Shown here: in pieces, positions 35,546-44,415 of the stretch
Position numbering within the stretch: position 1 is the first letter of the stretch
Layout of the letters: every line of letters begins with the position of its first letter
Assembly: GCA_016870155.1 (NCBI GenBank)
Contig: VGCE01000003.1
Coordinates: 1-54,054 of the forward strand
DNA from: Actinomycetota bacterium
Lineage (GTDB): Bacteria; Actinomycetota; Thermoleophilia; Miltoncostaeales; Miltoncostaeaceae
DNA length: 54,054 nucleotides
Direction of reading: 5' to 3'
Program-made: the position numbers and the translations under genes
Notes under the pieces: generated by a model
The model's database searches: none
What the model was told of the DNA's origin: nothing
The model's input: only the letters and a program-made list of their open reading frames with translations

Positions 35546-37576
35546 ATGAGCACCCGCCGTCAGTTCCTCAAGAAGGGCGCCGTCGCCGCCGGCGCCGTCG
35601 CCGCCACCACCACCGCCGGCAAGGTGGCCACCAGCGCCGCCCAGGCCGCCGCGCCCACCTCGCTGCAGGGCATGAACATGATCCTGTTCATGACCGACCA
35701 GGAGGGGGCGACCGAGCACTTCCCGACCGACTGGACGAAGGAGAACCTGCCGGGCCTCACGGCGCTGCGGCGCCACGGCATCACCTTCACCCATGCGTAC
35801 ACCAACGCGTGCATGTGCTCGCCGGCCCGCAGCACGCTGATGAGCGGGTTCCTGCCCGCCCAGCACGGAGTGAAGTACACGCTCGAGGAGGACATGCCCT
35901 CGCCGCAGTACCCGCAGGTGGAACTGCCCACGCCGCCCACCATGCAGAACCTCGCCACCATCGCCGAGGCCGCGGGCTACAACGTGGTCTACAAGGGCAA
36001 GTGGCACTGCAGCAAGCCCGCCGCGGCCGACTTCGTGTGGACTCCGCAGGACCTCGCGACGTACGGCTGGAACCGCTGGAACCCGCAGGATGCCGGCGCC
36101 GACCAGTCGATTCCCGAGATGGGCGGCGGCCTGGCCAACAACGACGGCCGCTACATGACCTCGGTGGGCAACTACCAGGACTCCTCCGAGGGCGTGCTGC
36201 AGTTCATCACGCAGGTGGCAGCCACCATGCAGCCGTTCTTCCTCGTCATCTCGATCGTCAACCCGCACGACGTGCTGGCCTACCCGAGCAAGCACGGGCA
36301 GGCGGGGTACAGCCCCAACTGGCTCACGGGAGACATCGGCCTGCCGGCCACGGTGGACGAGTCGCTCAGCACCAAGCCCACCGCGCAGCGGCTGTTCCTG
36401 CAGCTGTCCAAGGGGCTCGGGCCGCTCAGGAACGATCGCATGAAGCGCAACTACCGGAACTTCTACGGCAACCTCATCAGGGCGTCGGACCAGTACCTGG
36501 TGGACACCCTCGCCGCGCTGAGGTCGGTGGCCACGCAGAACGGCGCGAGCAACCTGCTCAACGACAGCGTCATCGTGCGCACCGCCGACCATGGCGAGAT
36601 GGGCCTGGCCCACGGTGGCCAGCGCCAGAAGAACTTCATGATGTACGAGGAGGCCACCAATATCCCGCTGGTGTTCTCGAACCCCGTTCTCTGGAAGCGG
36701 GGTCGCACCAACAACGCGCTGATCTCGCACGTGGACTTCGTGCCCACCGTGGCGTCGCTGCTCGGGACGCCCGCCAGCGCGAGGTCGGCCTGGCAGGGCA
36801 GGGATTACTCATCCCTCGTGCTCGGCGCCAGCCGCAAGCCGGTGCAGGACTACGTGGTGTTCACCTACGACGACTGGCAGGCGGGCCAGAAGAGCGGACC
36901 GTACATCCCGCCGCCGCAGCACCTGGTGGGCATCCGCGAGCGCAACTGGAAGATCTGCCTCTACTACGACGCAGGCGGCAAGGTACCCGGGCAGTGGGAG
37001 CTGTACGACCTCAAGACCGACCCGCTCGAGCAGCGCAACCTGGCGTGGCCGGGAGTGAAGCGCACGCCGGCGCAGGAGAAGCAGTTCCGCCGCCTGCAGG
37101 CCAAGCTGGTCGCGGTGTGGAACACGCGCCTGCAGCCGCTGGCGGGCGCGCCCGTGCCCTTCCCGGTGCGGGTGGGGCCGATCAACGTGCAGATCAAGGG
37201 CCCTACGAAGACCGTCAACACGAATGGCAACGTCATCACCGACCAGGGCTCGGTGACCGGCACGCCCATCGGCACCGGCGAGATCACCATGGTGTTCACG
37301 CTCAACCCGGTCACCTCGGTGGCCACCGCGCAGTTCACGATCACCAACGCGCAGGGCGCGATCAACGGCACGGTCAACTCCAAGTACACGCGCGAGGGCG
37401 CCACGCTCAGGTTCAAGGGCACCGCGCGCTTCACCGAGGGCACCGGTGCCTACGCGGGCATCAACGGGCCTCCGATGGAATACCTCGACGTGCACACCCT
37501 CACCGGGCAGAAGGGCCAGATCGCCTTCATCGGATCGGCCAGCCTGCCCGCCGCGCCCCAGGGGGCATCATCATGA
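35546..37576 (+). CDS. Tat-exported sulfatase with C-terminal barrel-like domain
   Basis: Starting at ATG 35546 behind AAGGAG, the 676-residue protein begins with a twin-arginine signal (RRQFLKK, then an Ala-rich region to about 36). The type I sulfatase core carries the formylglycine motif Cys-Ser-Pro-Ala-Arg-Ser near residue 91, metal site FMTDQ, GKWHC near 152 and TADHGEMG near 350. Residues about 540-676 form an extra domain with TGTGEITMVFTLN, ATAQFTITNAQGAINGT and GTGAYAGINGP. This resembles allene-oxide-cyclase-type barrels and the protein at 40664. The substrate sulfate ester is unknown. The Cys requires a formylglycine-generating enzyme not present here. Confidence 0.88.
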   Translation: MSTRRQFLKKGAVAAGAVAATTTAGKVATSAAQAAAPTSLQGMNMILFMTDQEGATEHFPTDWTKENLPGLTALRRHGITFTHAYTNACMCSPARSTLMSGFLPAQHGVKYTLEEDMPSPQYPQVELPTPPTMQNLATIAEAAGYNVVYKGKWHCSKPAAADFVWTPQDLATYGWNRWNPQDAGADQSIPEMGGGLANNDGRYMTSVGNYQDSSEGVLQFITQVAATMQPFFLVISIVNPHDVLAYPSKHGQAGYSPNWLTGDIGLPATVDESLSTKPTAQRLFLQLSKGLGPLRNDRMKRNYRNFYGNLIRASDQYLVDTLAALRSVATQNGASNLLNDSVIVRTADHGEMGLAHGGQRQKNFMMYEEATNIPLVFSNPVLWKRGRTNNALISHVDFVPTVASLLGTPASARSAWQGRDYSSLVLGASRKPVQDYVVFTYDDWQAGQKSGPYIPPPQHLVGIRERNWKICLYYDAGGKVPGQWELYDLKTDPLEQRNLAWPGVKRTPAQEKQFRRLQAKLVAVWNTRLQPLAGAPVPFPVRVGPINVQIKGPTKTVNTNGNVITDQGSVTGTPIGTGEITMVFTLNPVTSVATAQFTITNAQGAINGTVNSKYTREGATLRFKGTARFTEGTGAYAGINGPPMEYLDVHTLTGQKGQIAFIGSASLPAAPQGASS

Positions 37577-37613
37577 TCGCGGCGCCGATCGCGCGCCGCC
37601 GTGACGCGCGCGC

Positions 37614-38510
37614 CTAGCCGGGCCTCAGGCCCCTCGCCAGCGACACGCCGGCGAGGGGCGGCACCGACTCGCTGGTGGCGAGCAGGCGGCTCTCGGGCTG
37701 CGCCTTGGTGAACGCGATGGCGCCCGAGCGCTGTTGCAGCGATCGGATGAGGGCGAGGGGACCCGCGGCGGAGCCCCCGCAGGCGATGTCGGATCGCGCC
37801 ACGAGCGCCGTGGAGTTGGCGCTGGGCGGGGATCCCGGGTAGGCGGTCCATCCCCCGCCGGCGCGCTGGGCGGCAATCCACGCGCGGGCGCGGCGCATCA
37901 TCGGCGACGAGCACGCGGTGCCCCCGGCCCTGAGCGCCACCACCGACAGCGCGGTGCTGTCGATGTCGGGAGCCGCCGAGGCATCGAGACCGAAGTTCCA
38001 GCCGTCGGCTGATGCCAGGGCGGTGAGCGTGGTGACGGCAGCGCCGTGCACCTTTCCCGTGGCGGCGCGCAGCGCCAGCATGGCCAGCCCCTGGTCGAAG
38101 GCCGTGCGGCCGTAGCGGCCCGGGGACGATTGCTGCGACTGTAGCCGTGCGATGTAGTCGGTGCCGCCGAGCCGGCGCGGGTTGCCGCCTGCGGCCACCA
38201 CCCCGAGTACCACCTTCGCGGTGCGCCCGGCCTCGGTGGCATAGCCCGGGGCGGCGTTGGCCAGCGCGGCCAGCCGCGGCGCCAGGGCCTTGGGCGCGGT
38301 GCCGGTGATGCGCATGTCCACCATCACATCGGCTTGCTGGCCGGCCGGCAGGGCGCTGGGCTGCTTACCGGCCAGCCATGCGGCGGCGCGCGATGCGGCG
38401 GCGCGGTCGGCCCCCGCGGATGCCACCCCCGCTGGCGCCGCCACGAGGGCGACGCCTGCGAGGAGGCCGAGGGAGAGGCCGATGGAACGCCCGCGACCCA
38501 TGATGCTCAC
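37614..38510 (-). CDS. secreted alpha/alpha-toroid (prenyltransferase/squalene-cyclase repeat) protein
   Basis: GTG 38510 overlaps the stop of the upstream DUF4430 gene (GTGA); ATG 38501 is the alternative. The 298-residue product has a signal peptide (cleavage near residue 33). The rest repeats helix pairs with Gly/Asp turns (DQGLAMLALRAATG, IDSTALSVVALRAGG, RARAWIAAQRAGGGWTAYPG, ANSTALVARSDIACGG). This is the pattern of prenyltransferase/squalene-cyclase toroids; no catalytic DxDD or zinc triad is seen, so it is probably a binding toroid. Paired with DUF4430 under a cobalamin riboswitch it resembles the alpha domain of intrinsic factor/transcobalamin (inference). Confidence 0.75.
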   Translation of the reverse strand: MSIMGRGRSIGLSLGLLAGVALVAAPAGVASAGADRAAASRAAAWLAGKQPSALPAGQQADVMVDMRITGTAPKALAPRLAALANAAPGYATEAGRTAKVVLGVVAAGGNPRRLGGTDYIARLQSQQSSPGRYGRTAFDQGLAMLALRAATGKVHGAAVTTLTALASADGWNFGLDASAAPDIDSTALSVVALRAGGTACSSPMMRRARAWIAAQRAGGGWTAYPGSPPSANSTALVARSDIACGGSAAGPLALIRSLQQRSGAIAFTKAQPESRLLATSESVPPLAGVSLARGLRPG

Positions 38511-39808
38511 CCGTCACGCCCGGTGATGCAGCCCACGAGCTCGGTGCGCACGCGTGCCGGGCTCAGGGTGGTCATCGCGTAGCCATGCCGGCGCACCGCC
38601 GTGGCCGTGCCGTCGATGCCACACCGCTCCAGGTGCGCGGTCAGGCCACGCACGCGCCGCTGGATGGCAGCGGTATTGCGCGGGCCGCCGGTGCGAATGC
38701 CCATCAGCGACTCCCCTGGGCGAAGCGGCGCCACGTATGGCGAGCCGGACAGCCATGCGGCCTGCCACGAGACGCCGCTGGGCAGCGCCAGCGAGCGGTC
38801 GCCATTGGCCGCGCGCGCATTGAGGTCGGCGGCGAGGGACGACGCCAGCCTGCCCGCGGCGTCGCGGCGCTCGCGGGGTGTGAGGGACTCATCCCGGATG
38901 TCATCCGGGGAGATGGCCACCGGCCCGCGACCGCGCACCGGCATGGGCACCTCGATCGAGATCGCGCGTCCGCCGACGATGATCGATGCCCGCACGAGCC
39001 CGACGGATGACGTGATGCTGGCGCTGGGTGCGACATCCGGCAGCCGCACGGCGAGCGGGTCCATGCCGCACTCCTCGGGCCGACCTGGGGCGAAGCCGCA
39101 GGCCCGGGCTGAGTCGCGGATGTTGCCGATGCCCCCGGGGTGCCGTGCGCTGGCGACGACGTCGCTCCAGCCGGACACGCTCGTGAGGGTGGCCGTGCCG
39201 TCGCTCCCGGTCGTCACGGTCTGGCCGGCGTAGGTGACGGTGACGGCGCTGCCCGCCGTGCGCACGGCGTTGTCGTTGTAGCGGTCGACGCGGATGCTGA
39301 AGGCCTCGCCAACGGCCCGGGGGACGATGGGCGCCACCACGTCGAGCTCGGAATCGGGTACGCCGTAGACGCTTGGCATCCAGAGGATGGTGTCGCCGGG
39401 CCTGATCACCACGTCGTCGCTGCCCACGGACGTCTCGCGATGGTTGACCTTGAGTTTCCACGACCACGACCAGTCGAGCGGCGAGGACACGGGACCGATG
39501 CGCGTGATCAGCGCGCTCGGGGTTCCGAAGTTGTAGACGCGGAACCCGATGGACACCCCCGCTGCCTCGGCGGCGCGCACGAGGAAGGACGTCCCCCGGT
39601 TGTTGGGCACGATCGTGGTCTGCCCGCTGATCGGGTCGACGAGGGTGGTGGTGCCGCCGGTCGGAACGTTGGCCGAGCGCTCGGCCAGCACGGTGCCGTC
39701 TGGGCCCTCCGCCCTGATGCTGGCGGCATCGCTGGCGAGCACGGTCGCCGGCGACGCGAGAAGGGCGGCGCAGGCCGCGGCCCACGCGAAGCGTGCATCA
39801 ATCGTCAC
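38507..39808 (-). CDS. secreted DUF4430-type protein under the cobalamin riboswitch
   Basis: The 433-residue product begins at ATG 39808 with a signal peptide (cleavage near LASDA). Residues about 63-150 match the DUF4430 pattern of a late helix-sheet unit ending in Trp-x-x-x-Val-Asn and a Gly-Asp turn: FLVRAAEAAGVSIGFRVYNF, GPVSSPLDWSWSWKLKVNHR, GSDDVVIRPGDTILWM. A beta-sandwich follows (about 165-225, VTVTYAGQTVTTGSDGTATL). The second half is a region of unknown fold with Cys pairs (CGFAPGRPEECG and a final Cys pair near 403-427). DUF4430 is homologous to the beta domain of transcobalamin. It is the first gene after the riboswitch. Confidence 0.72.
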   Translation of the reverse strand: MTIDARFAWAAACAALLASPATVLASDAASIRAEGPDGTVLAERSANVPTGGTTTLVDPISGQTTIVPNNRGTSFLVRAAEAAGVSIGFRVYNFGTPSALITRIGPVSSPLDWSWSWKLKVNHRETSVGSDDVVIRPGDTILWMPSVYGVPDSELDVVAPIVPRAVGEAFSIRVDRYNDNAVRTAGSAVTVTYAGQTVTTGSDGTATLTSVSGWSDVVASARHPGGIGNIRDSARACGFAPGRPEECGMDPLAVRLPDVAPSASITSSVGLVRASIIVGGRAISIEVPMPVRGRGPVAISPDDIRDESLTPRERRDAAGRLASSLAADLNARAANGDRSLALPSGVSWQAAWLSGSPYVAPLRPGESLMGIRTGGPRNTAAIQRRVRGLTAHLERCGIDGTATAVRRHGYAMTTLSPARVRTELVGCITGRDG

Positions 39809-39854
39809 TGATCCCTCTTTCCTCGGAGGTGATGTTTGTTCGTGACGGAGCGAC

Positions 39855-40035
39855 GGCTGGTCTCCTGGCTCCCCGGTCTGGCGCGATGCGCATCGCCTTC
39901 CCGGGGCGGGTGCCCCAGTGGCTGGCCGAAGCCTGATGCCATCGCTCCCGGGTGACAGTGGCGGGACCGCGCCGGATTCTCACCGGCTTCCCACTTAGCG
40001 CCCCGAGGGGCGACCGTCGTCCGATTGCATACTCA
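39855..40035 (-). ncRNA. cobalamin riboswitch
   Basis: The reverse strand has the conserved core of the AdoCbl riboswitch: GGGAAGCCGGTGAGAATCCG at about 39992-39973, followed by GCGCGGTCCCGCCACTGT (B12-box region), then GGCATCAGGCTTCGGCC, and finally GCCAGGAGACC at 39859-39869. It ends about 50 bases before the ATG of the DUF4430 gene, so cobalamin should shut off that gene and the coupled toroid gene. No sequence else in the gap to arsC was recognised. Confidence 0.9.
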
Positions 40036-40099
40036 CCTTAGGGGGCGCGTCCGGATGTCGCCCCAGACGGGCTCGTCCTCCGGCATCGGCTCGGCGGGG

Positions 40100-40504
40100 T
40101 CAGCCCGCGGCGTCGAGGGCCGCCACGAGCTCGCGCACGCGGCGGTCGATCTCGTCGCGCGTCACCCGCACGGCGTCGAGCTCCTGCCCCTTGGGATCGG
40201 GCAGGTCCCAGTCGAGGTAGCGCTTGCCCGGCACATAGGGGCAGGCGTCGCCGCAGCTCATGGTCACCACCACGTCGGCCCGCTCGGAGAGGGCGCCATC
40301 CAGCCGCTGGGGGCGACGGTCGCTGATGTCGAGTCCGATCTCGCGCATCACCTCCACGACCTCGGGATGCACGCTGCCCGATGGGTCGGCGATGCTGCCC
40401 GCCGACTCGCTGGTGTGGCGTCCGCCCGCGGCGCGGTCGAAAAGTGCGCGGCTCATCTGCGAGCGGCCGGCGTTGTGAAGGCATACGAACAGCACGTGGG
40501 CCAT
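40100..40504 (-). CDS. arsC: low-molecular-weight phosphatase-type arsenate reductase
   Basis: The 134-residue protein has the P-loop CLHNAGRS (Cys-x5-Arg) at about residues 8-15, followed by QMSRALFDRAAGGRHTSESA and the general acid region WDLPDPKGQELD. These fit thioredoxin-coupled ArsC of the low-molecular-weight protein tyrosine phosphatase fold. A second pair of Cys (MSCGDACP, about 82-87) would relay the disulfide. No arsenite pump or ArsR gene is next to it. A protein tyrosine phosphatase role is possible but the Cys pair favours arsenate. Confidence 0.85.
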   Translation of the reverse strand: MAHVLFVCLHNAGRSQMSRALFDRAAGGRHTSESAGSIADPSGSVHPEVVEVMREIGLDISDRRPQRLDGALSERADVVVTMSCGDACPYVPGKRYLDWDLPDPKGQELDAVRVTRDEIDRRVRELVAALDAAG

Positions 40505-40663
40505 GGGGAACCTCGGAGTCGTTCAGCCGGGACGCTAGGCGGCGGCGGGCGCGTGGAGGCCGCGCTGTTACGGGAAGAGGCAAGCGGTGGCCGCTGACCG
40601 CGACCCGGCCGAGCCTCCTGTCGCGGCGCCCGCGTCGCCCGCGGCGGCCTGTATGCATGCTGC

Positions 40664-41491
40664 ATGATCTCCACGCGCCGCACCCTCACCGTCGCAGTTG
40701 CCGCGACCGCCCTTGCCCTCACCGGCGGCACCGCCCTCGGTGCCGGAACCTTCACCGTCAAGGAGCGTCCCACGCCGGGTGTGACCACCGGTGACACGTT
40801 CACGTGGTTCACCGGCATGTACTCGCCGCAGGGCAACCCGCGCGGTCACCTGATGGGCACGGGGCCATCGGCCGAGAACGCCACCGTGGCGCTGGCCTTC
40901 GGGTCGGGGGCGCGCATCGTGGCCCGCAATGCCCTGCCCGCGGCGAAGCCCGGCCCCGGGGGATTCCGCCGCCAGGTGCTCGGTGGCACGGGTCGATACC
41001 TCGGGGCCCGGGGCATGATGGTCACGCGCCGGGTGAAGGGCGTGTACACGCATGAGGTCACCTACACGCTGCCGCCACGCGGCACCAAGCGCACGACCAT
41101 GGACTACGTCGTGCGCCTGGGCGCCGCGAAGATCACCGCCCGGGGTGGCGCCGAGGGAGTGGGCAACCTGCGGGTGATCGCCGGGATGGTCCTCGATGCC
41201 GCAGGCACCGAGGTGGGCACGTACGCCGTCGACTCCACCCTGGTGGACGTCTATGGCGCCGGCACCCACGAGTGGTATATCGGCGCCTTCGGCTACGTGT
41301 TCGCCGATGGATCGCTGATCGCACGCGGGCCGTACCAGCGGGCCAGCGCATCCGCGCCGGGGGCCCTTGTCGCATCGGGTCGGGTGGTCACCGGCGGCAC
41401 CGGGGCCTACGCCGGCATGCGCGGGCAGGTGGTGGTCACGCCCAAGCCCGATGGCACCAGCACCCACTCGTTCACGCTCATCAGCGGCTAA
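40664..41491 (+). CDS. secreted protein with two allene-oxide-cyclase-like barrels
   Basis: The 275-residue protein has a signal peptide (cleavage near LGAG, residue 27). It contains two similar halves of about 120 residues. Each has a Gly-Gly-Thr-Gly-x-Tyr-x-Gly-x-Arg-Gly signature: LGGTGRYLGARGMMVTRRV near residue 107 and TGGTGAYAGMRGQVVVTP near 244. This is the pattern of dirigent/allene oxide cyclase-type beta barrels. The C-terminal domain of the sulfatase at 35546 shares the Gly-Thr-Gly-Ala-Tyr-Ala-Gly motif. The barrels usually bind small hydrophobic ligands; catalysis is not implied. Confidence 0.6.
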   Translation: MISTRRTLTVAVAATALALTGGTALGAGTFTVKERPTPGVTTGDTFTWFTGMYSPQGNPRGHLMGTGPSAENATVALAFGSGARIVARNALPAAKPGPGGFRRQVLGGTGRYLGARGMMVTRRVKGVYTHEVTYTLPPRGTKRTTMDYVVRLGAAKITARGGAEGVGNLRVIAGMVLDAAGTEVGTYAVDSTLVDVYGAGTHEWYIGAFGYVFADGSLIARGPYQRASASAPGALVASGRVVTGGTGAYAGMRGQVVVTPKPDGTSTHSFTLISG

Positions 41492-41504
41492 CCGCGGGCT
41501 GGCC

Positions 41505-41669
41505 CTAGCGGGCCTCGAAGCGGCCGAACACGAATGACAAGACGATGACCAGCGCGAACAACAGCGCCACCCACCACATGCTCTGCCCCAGGGCGATGAC
41601 GGCGATGGCGGCAAGGGCCAGAACCACCACCGAGATCCAGCGTGCTGTGCGTGCCTGCGTCGGAGTCAC
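41505..41669 (-). CDS. small two-helix membrane protein (54 residues)
   Basis: GTG 41669 opens a 54-residue frame, VTPTQARTARWISVVVLALA then AIAVIALGQSMWWVALLFAL and VIVLSFVFGRFEAR. Two hydrophobic helices (about 11-27 and 31-47) are joined by a short turn, with Arg at both ends. Codon use is like the neighbouring genes. No family is recognised. It lies between the convergent barrel protein gene and tRNA-Lys. Confidence 0.5.
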   Translation of the reverse strand: MTPTQARTARWISVVVLALAAIAVIALGQSMWWVALLFALVIVLSFVFGRFEAR

Positions 41670-41710
41670 GCTGGCAGGGTAACCACCGCAGTGGGGCTCC
41701 CGCCGGGAGA

Positions 41711-41784
41711 TGGGCCGTCTGGGATTCGAACCCAGGACCTTGGGATTAAAAGTCCCCTGCTCTGACCAGCTGAGCTAACGGCCC
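41711..41784 (-). tRNA. tRNA-Lys (UUU)
   Basis: Complete cloverleaf on the reverse strand: acceptor GGGCCGT/ACGGCCC, D-stem GCTC/GAGC, anticodon arm GGGGA-CTTTTAA-TCCCA with anticodon TTT, and T-arm CTGGG-TTCGAAT-CCCAG. It has normal U33 and no encoded CCA. It shares its D-arm and anticodon stem with the Met tRNAs but shows no integration scar. Confidence 0.92.
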
Positions 41785-41856
41785 GGGGAAAGGTTATCGG
41801 GCCGCCGGGCGCCGGTCCCACGGCGCGCTCCGCCGCCGGGTGGTAGCAACCCGGGC

Positions 41857-42291
41857 ATGGCCCTTACCGACCTCGCCGACAAGCACGCCCGCGACTACAT
41901 GGCGCCCCTCACCGCGGTGGTGGGGCCGATGCACCGGCTGGTGGATGCCGCGCGCGCGATGGTGGCCGAGCGCGCGGGGTCGGTGATCGTGCTCGACCCC
42001 TCGATGCAGGGTCCGGCCCTGCTGTCGGAGCGCGACCTGGCCGTGGCCATCGCCTCGGGCGCCGACCCCTCGGTGGACCTCGTGGAGCGCTGGATGCGCC
42101 ACGACGTCGCGGTGATCGGCCCCGACACCAGCCTCGAGGCCGCGGGGCGCACGATGCTGCGGCAGGGGCTTCGGCACTGCCTGGTGATGGATGGCCACGA
42201 GGCCGTGGGCCTCATCTCGCTCCGCTACATCATCGGCCTGGTGCTGGGCGAGAGCGCGGTGCTTCCCGAGGCACCCGGGTTCGGGGGATAG
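41857..42291 (+). CDS. CBS-domain pair protein
   Basis: The 144-residue protein consists of two CBS motifs: residues about 13-70 (LVDAARAMVAERAGSVIVLD, ALLSERDLAVAIASG) and about 80-135 (DTSLEAAGRTMLRQGLRHCL, GLISLRYIIGLVLGE). CBS pairs bind adenine nucleotides and regulate other proteins. No partner domain is attached. Its end is 6 bp from the end of the convergent FUSC gene. Confidence 0.82.
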   Translation: MALTDLADKHARDYMAPLTAVVGPMHRLVDAARAMVAERAGSVIVLDPSMQGPALLSERDLAVAIASGADPSVDLVERWMRHDVAVIGPDTSLEAAGRTMLRQGLRHCLVMDGHEAVGLISLRYIIGLVLGESAVLPEAPGFGG

Positions 42292-42297
42292 TCGGCG

Positions 42298-44415
42298 TCA
42301 GGCGGATCCCGCTGCCTCGGCCCAGCGCGTGGCAGCCGCGCGAAGGCGCTGGGTGGCATCGATGATTCCCTCGAGGCCGTCCACCATCCCCTCGGCATCC
42401 GGATCGGGCCGACCGGCCTTCTCGGCCGTGCCCAGGTCGGCCCATGCCGCATCGAGCATGGGCGCGATGGCCGGCGCGGGGGCGGGGGGGCGTCGATCAC
42501 GCACGGCGGCCGCGGTGTCGTGCAGCACGTCGATGACGGCCGTGACGGCGTCGGCGGTACCAGGCACCAGGCGTGCGCGCTCGGGCATGCGGGTGCCCAT
42601 CACCGCCATGCGCTCAACCAGGGCGAAGGTGGCCGCCTGCAGGTCGGCGAGCGGGGCATCTGCGCCGCGGCGGGTGAGCGACTCGATGGTGGCCCCGTCG
42701 AGCACCTCGAGCGCGGCCCCCGCGGCGCGCATGGCGTCGCGCTGCGAGGCGGCGAGATTGGTCGTGCTGCCGCCCGCGCGCGCCACGGCCAGCCCCGCGG
42801 CGATGCCGTCGGCCGTGGCATCCACGGCATCGGCGAGGGCGCCGGGCAGCGCGGACGCGTGACGCGTGGGGAGCAGGAACGTGGCCAGCAGGAATCCCAG
42901 CCCGCAGCCGATGAGGGTGGCGACGAAGCGCTGCCCTGCCACGCCCGGCCCCATCGGCGCCGCGGTGGACGCGATGAGCAGCACCAGCGGCGTGAAAAGC
43001 GCCATGAACCACGCGTAGTTGACGTACCGGATGAAGGCGGCGGTGGTGCCCAGGGCGATCGCCGCCCAGGCCACCAGCCATGGATCGCCCAGCAGCCAGA
43101 TGAGCGCCGCGGCGAGGATCGCCCCGGTCGCGGTGCCGAGTGCGCGCTGGGTGGTGCGCTGCAGCGACGTCCCGAGGGCCGGGGTGAGGACGTCCACCAA
43201 GGTGATGGTGACCCACGGGCCGTGCGTGGTGAGGTCGAGCAGGTCGCCGCCGCCCGCCCCGATGATGGCCATGAGGCCTCCTGCGCCGACCCCGAGGCGG
43301 ATGCCATGACGGAAACCGGGTGACGACCACCGCGCGGCCGCCTTGAGGGGCGCGAGCAGCGGGCGGGGCACGTGCTCGGGGATGGGTGGCGCCTGTGGGT
43401 CGTCGGCGTCGAGCGCGTCCAGGCCGCTGATGAGCCGCTGCATCAGGCGCTCAGCGGGGCGCGAGGGCGCGAGCGCGATGGCGGCGTCGCGCGGGTCGGC
43501 GATGGCGTCGGCGCGCTGCTTCACCTCATCCATGAATTCGCGCACCGCGGCCTGCAGGGGCTGGGGATCGGGACGGGTGCGGTGCCAGATGGAATACGCC
43601 GCCAGCGACGCGGCAAAGCGGTCGGCGTCGGCGAGCACCTCGTCGCAGGGGGCATCGGACGCCCCCAGCGAGATGATGGCCAGCATCGCGCCCTCGGCCT
43701 GCAGGGTGGACGCCCACAGTTGTCGTCGTCGGTGCTGCCAGCGCGCCGAGCCATGGGATATCGCCACGATGTTCAGGCGCGCGGTCTCGAGCGCCGACAG
43801 CGCCATGGCGTGGCGCCGCTCGCTGCGCGGGTCGCGGGCCAGCAGCGCGACGGCCTTCCATCCCTCGGCCACGTGCACCTCGGCCGGTGCGAAGGGGGCG
43901 AACGGCAGCAGGACGATGGATCCCAGCGCCACCCACAGGGCTCCTGTTGCGGCCGCCACGGCCGCCGCCCAGAGGGCCGGCTGGGGTGCCGTGCCCTGCA
44001 CGACCACGAAGAGGAAGAGCGGGAAGGGGCCCACCACGGCCATGCGGGATGTCGATCCGATGAGGATTCCCGACGCCACGCCCACCGCGAGGCCGGCGAG
44101 GCCTGCCTGCCAGACCGTGCCCGCGACCACCGATGCCAGCGCGGCCACGGCGGCGTTGACCGGCACCATGATGAGGTAGGCACTCACGTGGGCGCGGTAC
44201 CCGCCAATGGGCTCGATGAGCGCGGTGAAGAACGCCGCGAGCGCGGCGATCATGCCGAGCACAGGCCGGCCGATGGCCAGCCCCACCATGAGGGGCCCGA
44301 TCAGCGCCAGCAGCATGCGCGTGGCGCCGCGCGGGTTGGGGCGACCCGTGCCCGGCGCGGTCAGGCGGAGTGCCATCCATGTGGGGCTGCCAGGCCGGGC
44401 AGCCGCCGTGCTCAC
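42298..44415 (-). CDS. FUSC-family membrane transporter, second of a tandem pair
   Basis: GTG 44415 overlaps the stop of the upstream paralogue (GTGA), which decides the start. The 705-residue protein has two membrane blocks, about residues 30-160 and 340-470, each with five to six helices. Each is followed by a soluble helical region, the layout of fusaric-acid-resistance/aromatic acid exporter (FUSC) proteins. Conserved segments include GRPVLGMIAALAAFFTALIE and SLQRTTQRALGTATGAILAA. Together with the neighbour it may form a hetero-oligomeric exporter; substrate unknown. Confidence 0.8.
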   Translation of the reverse strand: MSTAAARPGSPTWMALRLTAPGTGRPNPRGATRMLLALIGPLMVGLAIGRPVLGMIAALAAFFTALIEPIGGYRAHVSAYLIMVPVNAAVAALASVVAGTVWQAGLAGLAVGVASGILIGSTSRMAVVGPFPLFLFVVVQGTAPQPALWAAAVAAATGALWVALGSIVLLPFAPFAPAEVHVAEGWKAVALLARDPRSERRHAMALSALETARLNIVAISHGSARWQHRRRQLWASTLQAEGAMLAIISLGASDAPCDEVLADADRFAASLAAYSIWHRTRPDPQPLQAAVREFMDEVKQRADAIADPRDAAIALAPSRPAERLMQRLISGLDALDADDPQAPPIPEHVPRPLLAPLKAAARWSSPGFRHGIRLGVGAGGLMAIIGAGGGDLLDLTTHGPWVTITLVDVLTPALGTSLQRTTQRALGTATGAILAAALIWLLGDPWLVAWAAIALGTTAAFIRYVNYAWFMALFTPLVLLIASTAAPMGPGVAGQRFVATLIGCGLGFLLATFLLPTRHASALPGALADAVDATADGIAAGLAVARAGGSTTNLAASQRDAMRAAGAALEVLDGATIESLTRRGADAPLADLQAATFALVERMAVMGTRMPERARLVPGTADAVTAVIDVLHDTAAAVRDRRPPAPAPAIAPMLDAAWADLGTAEKAGRPDPDAEGMVDGLEGIIDATQRLRAAATRWAEAAGSA

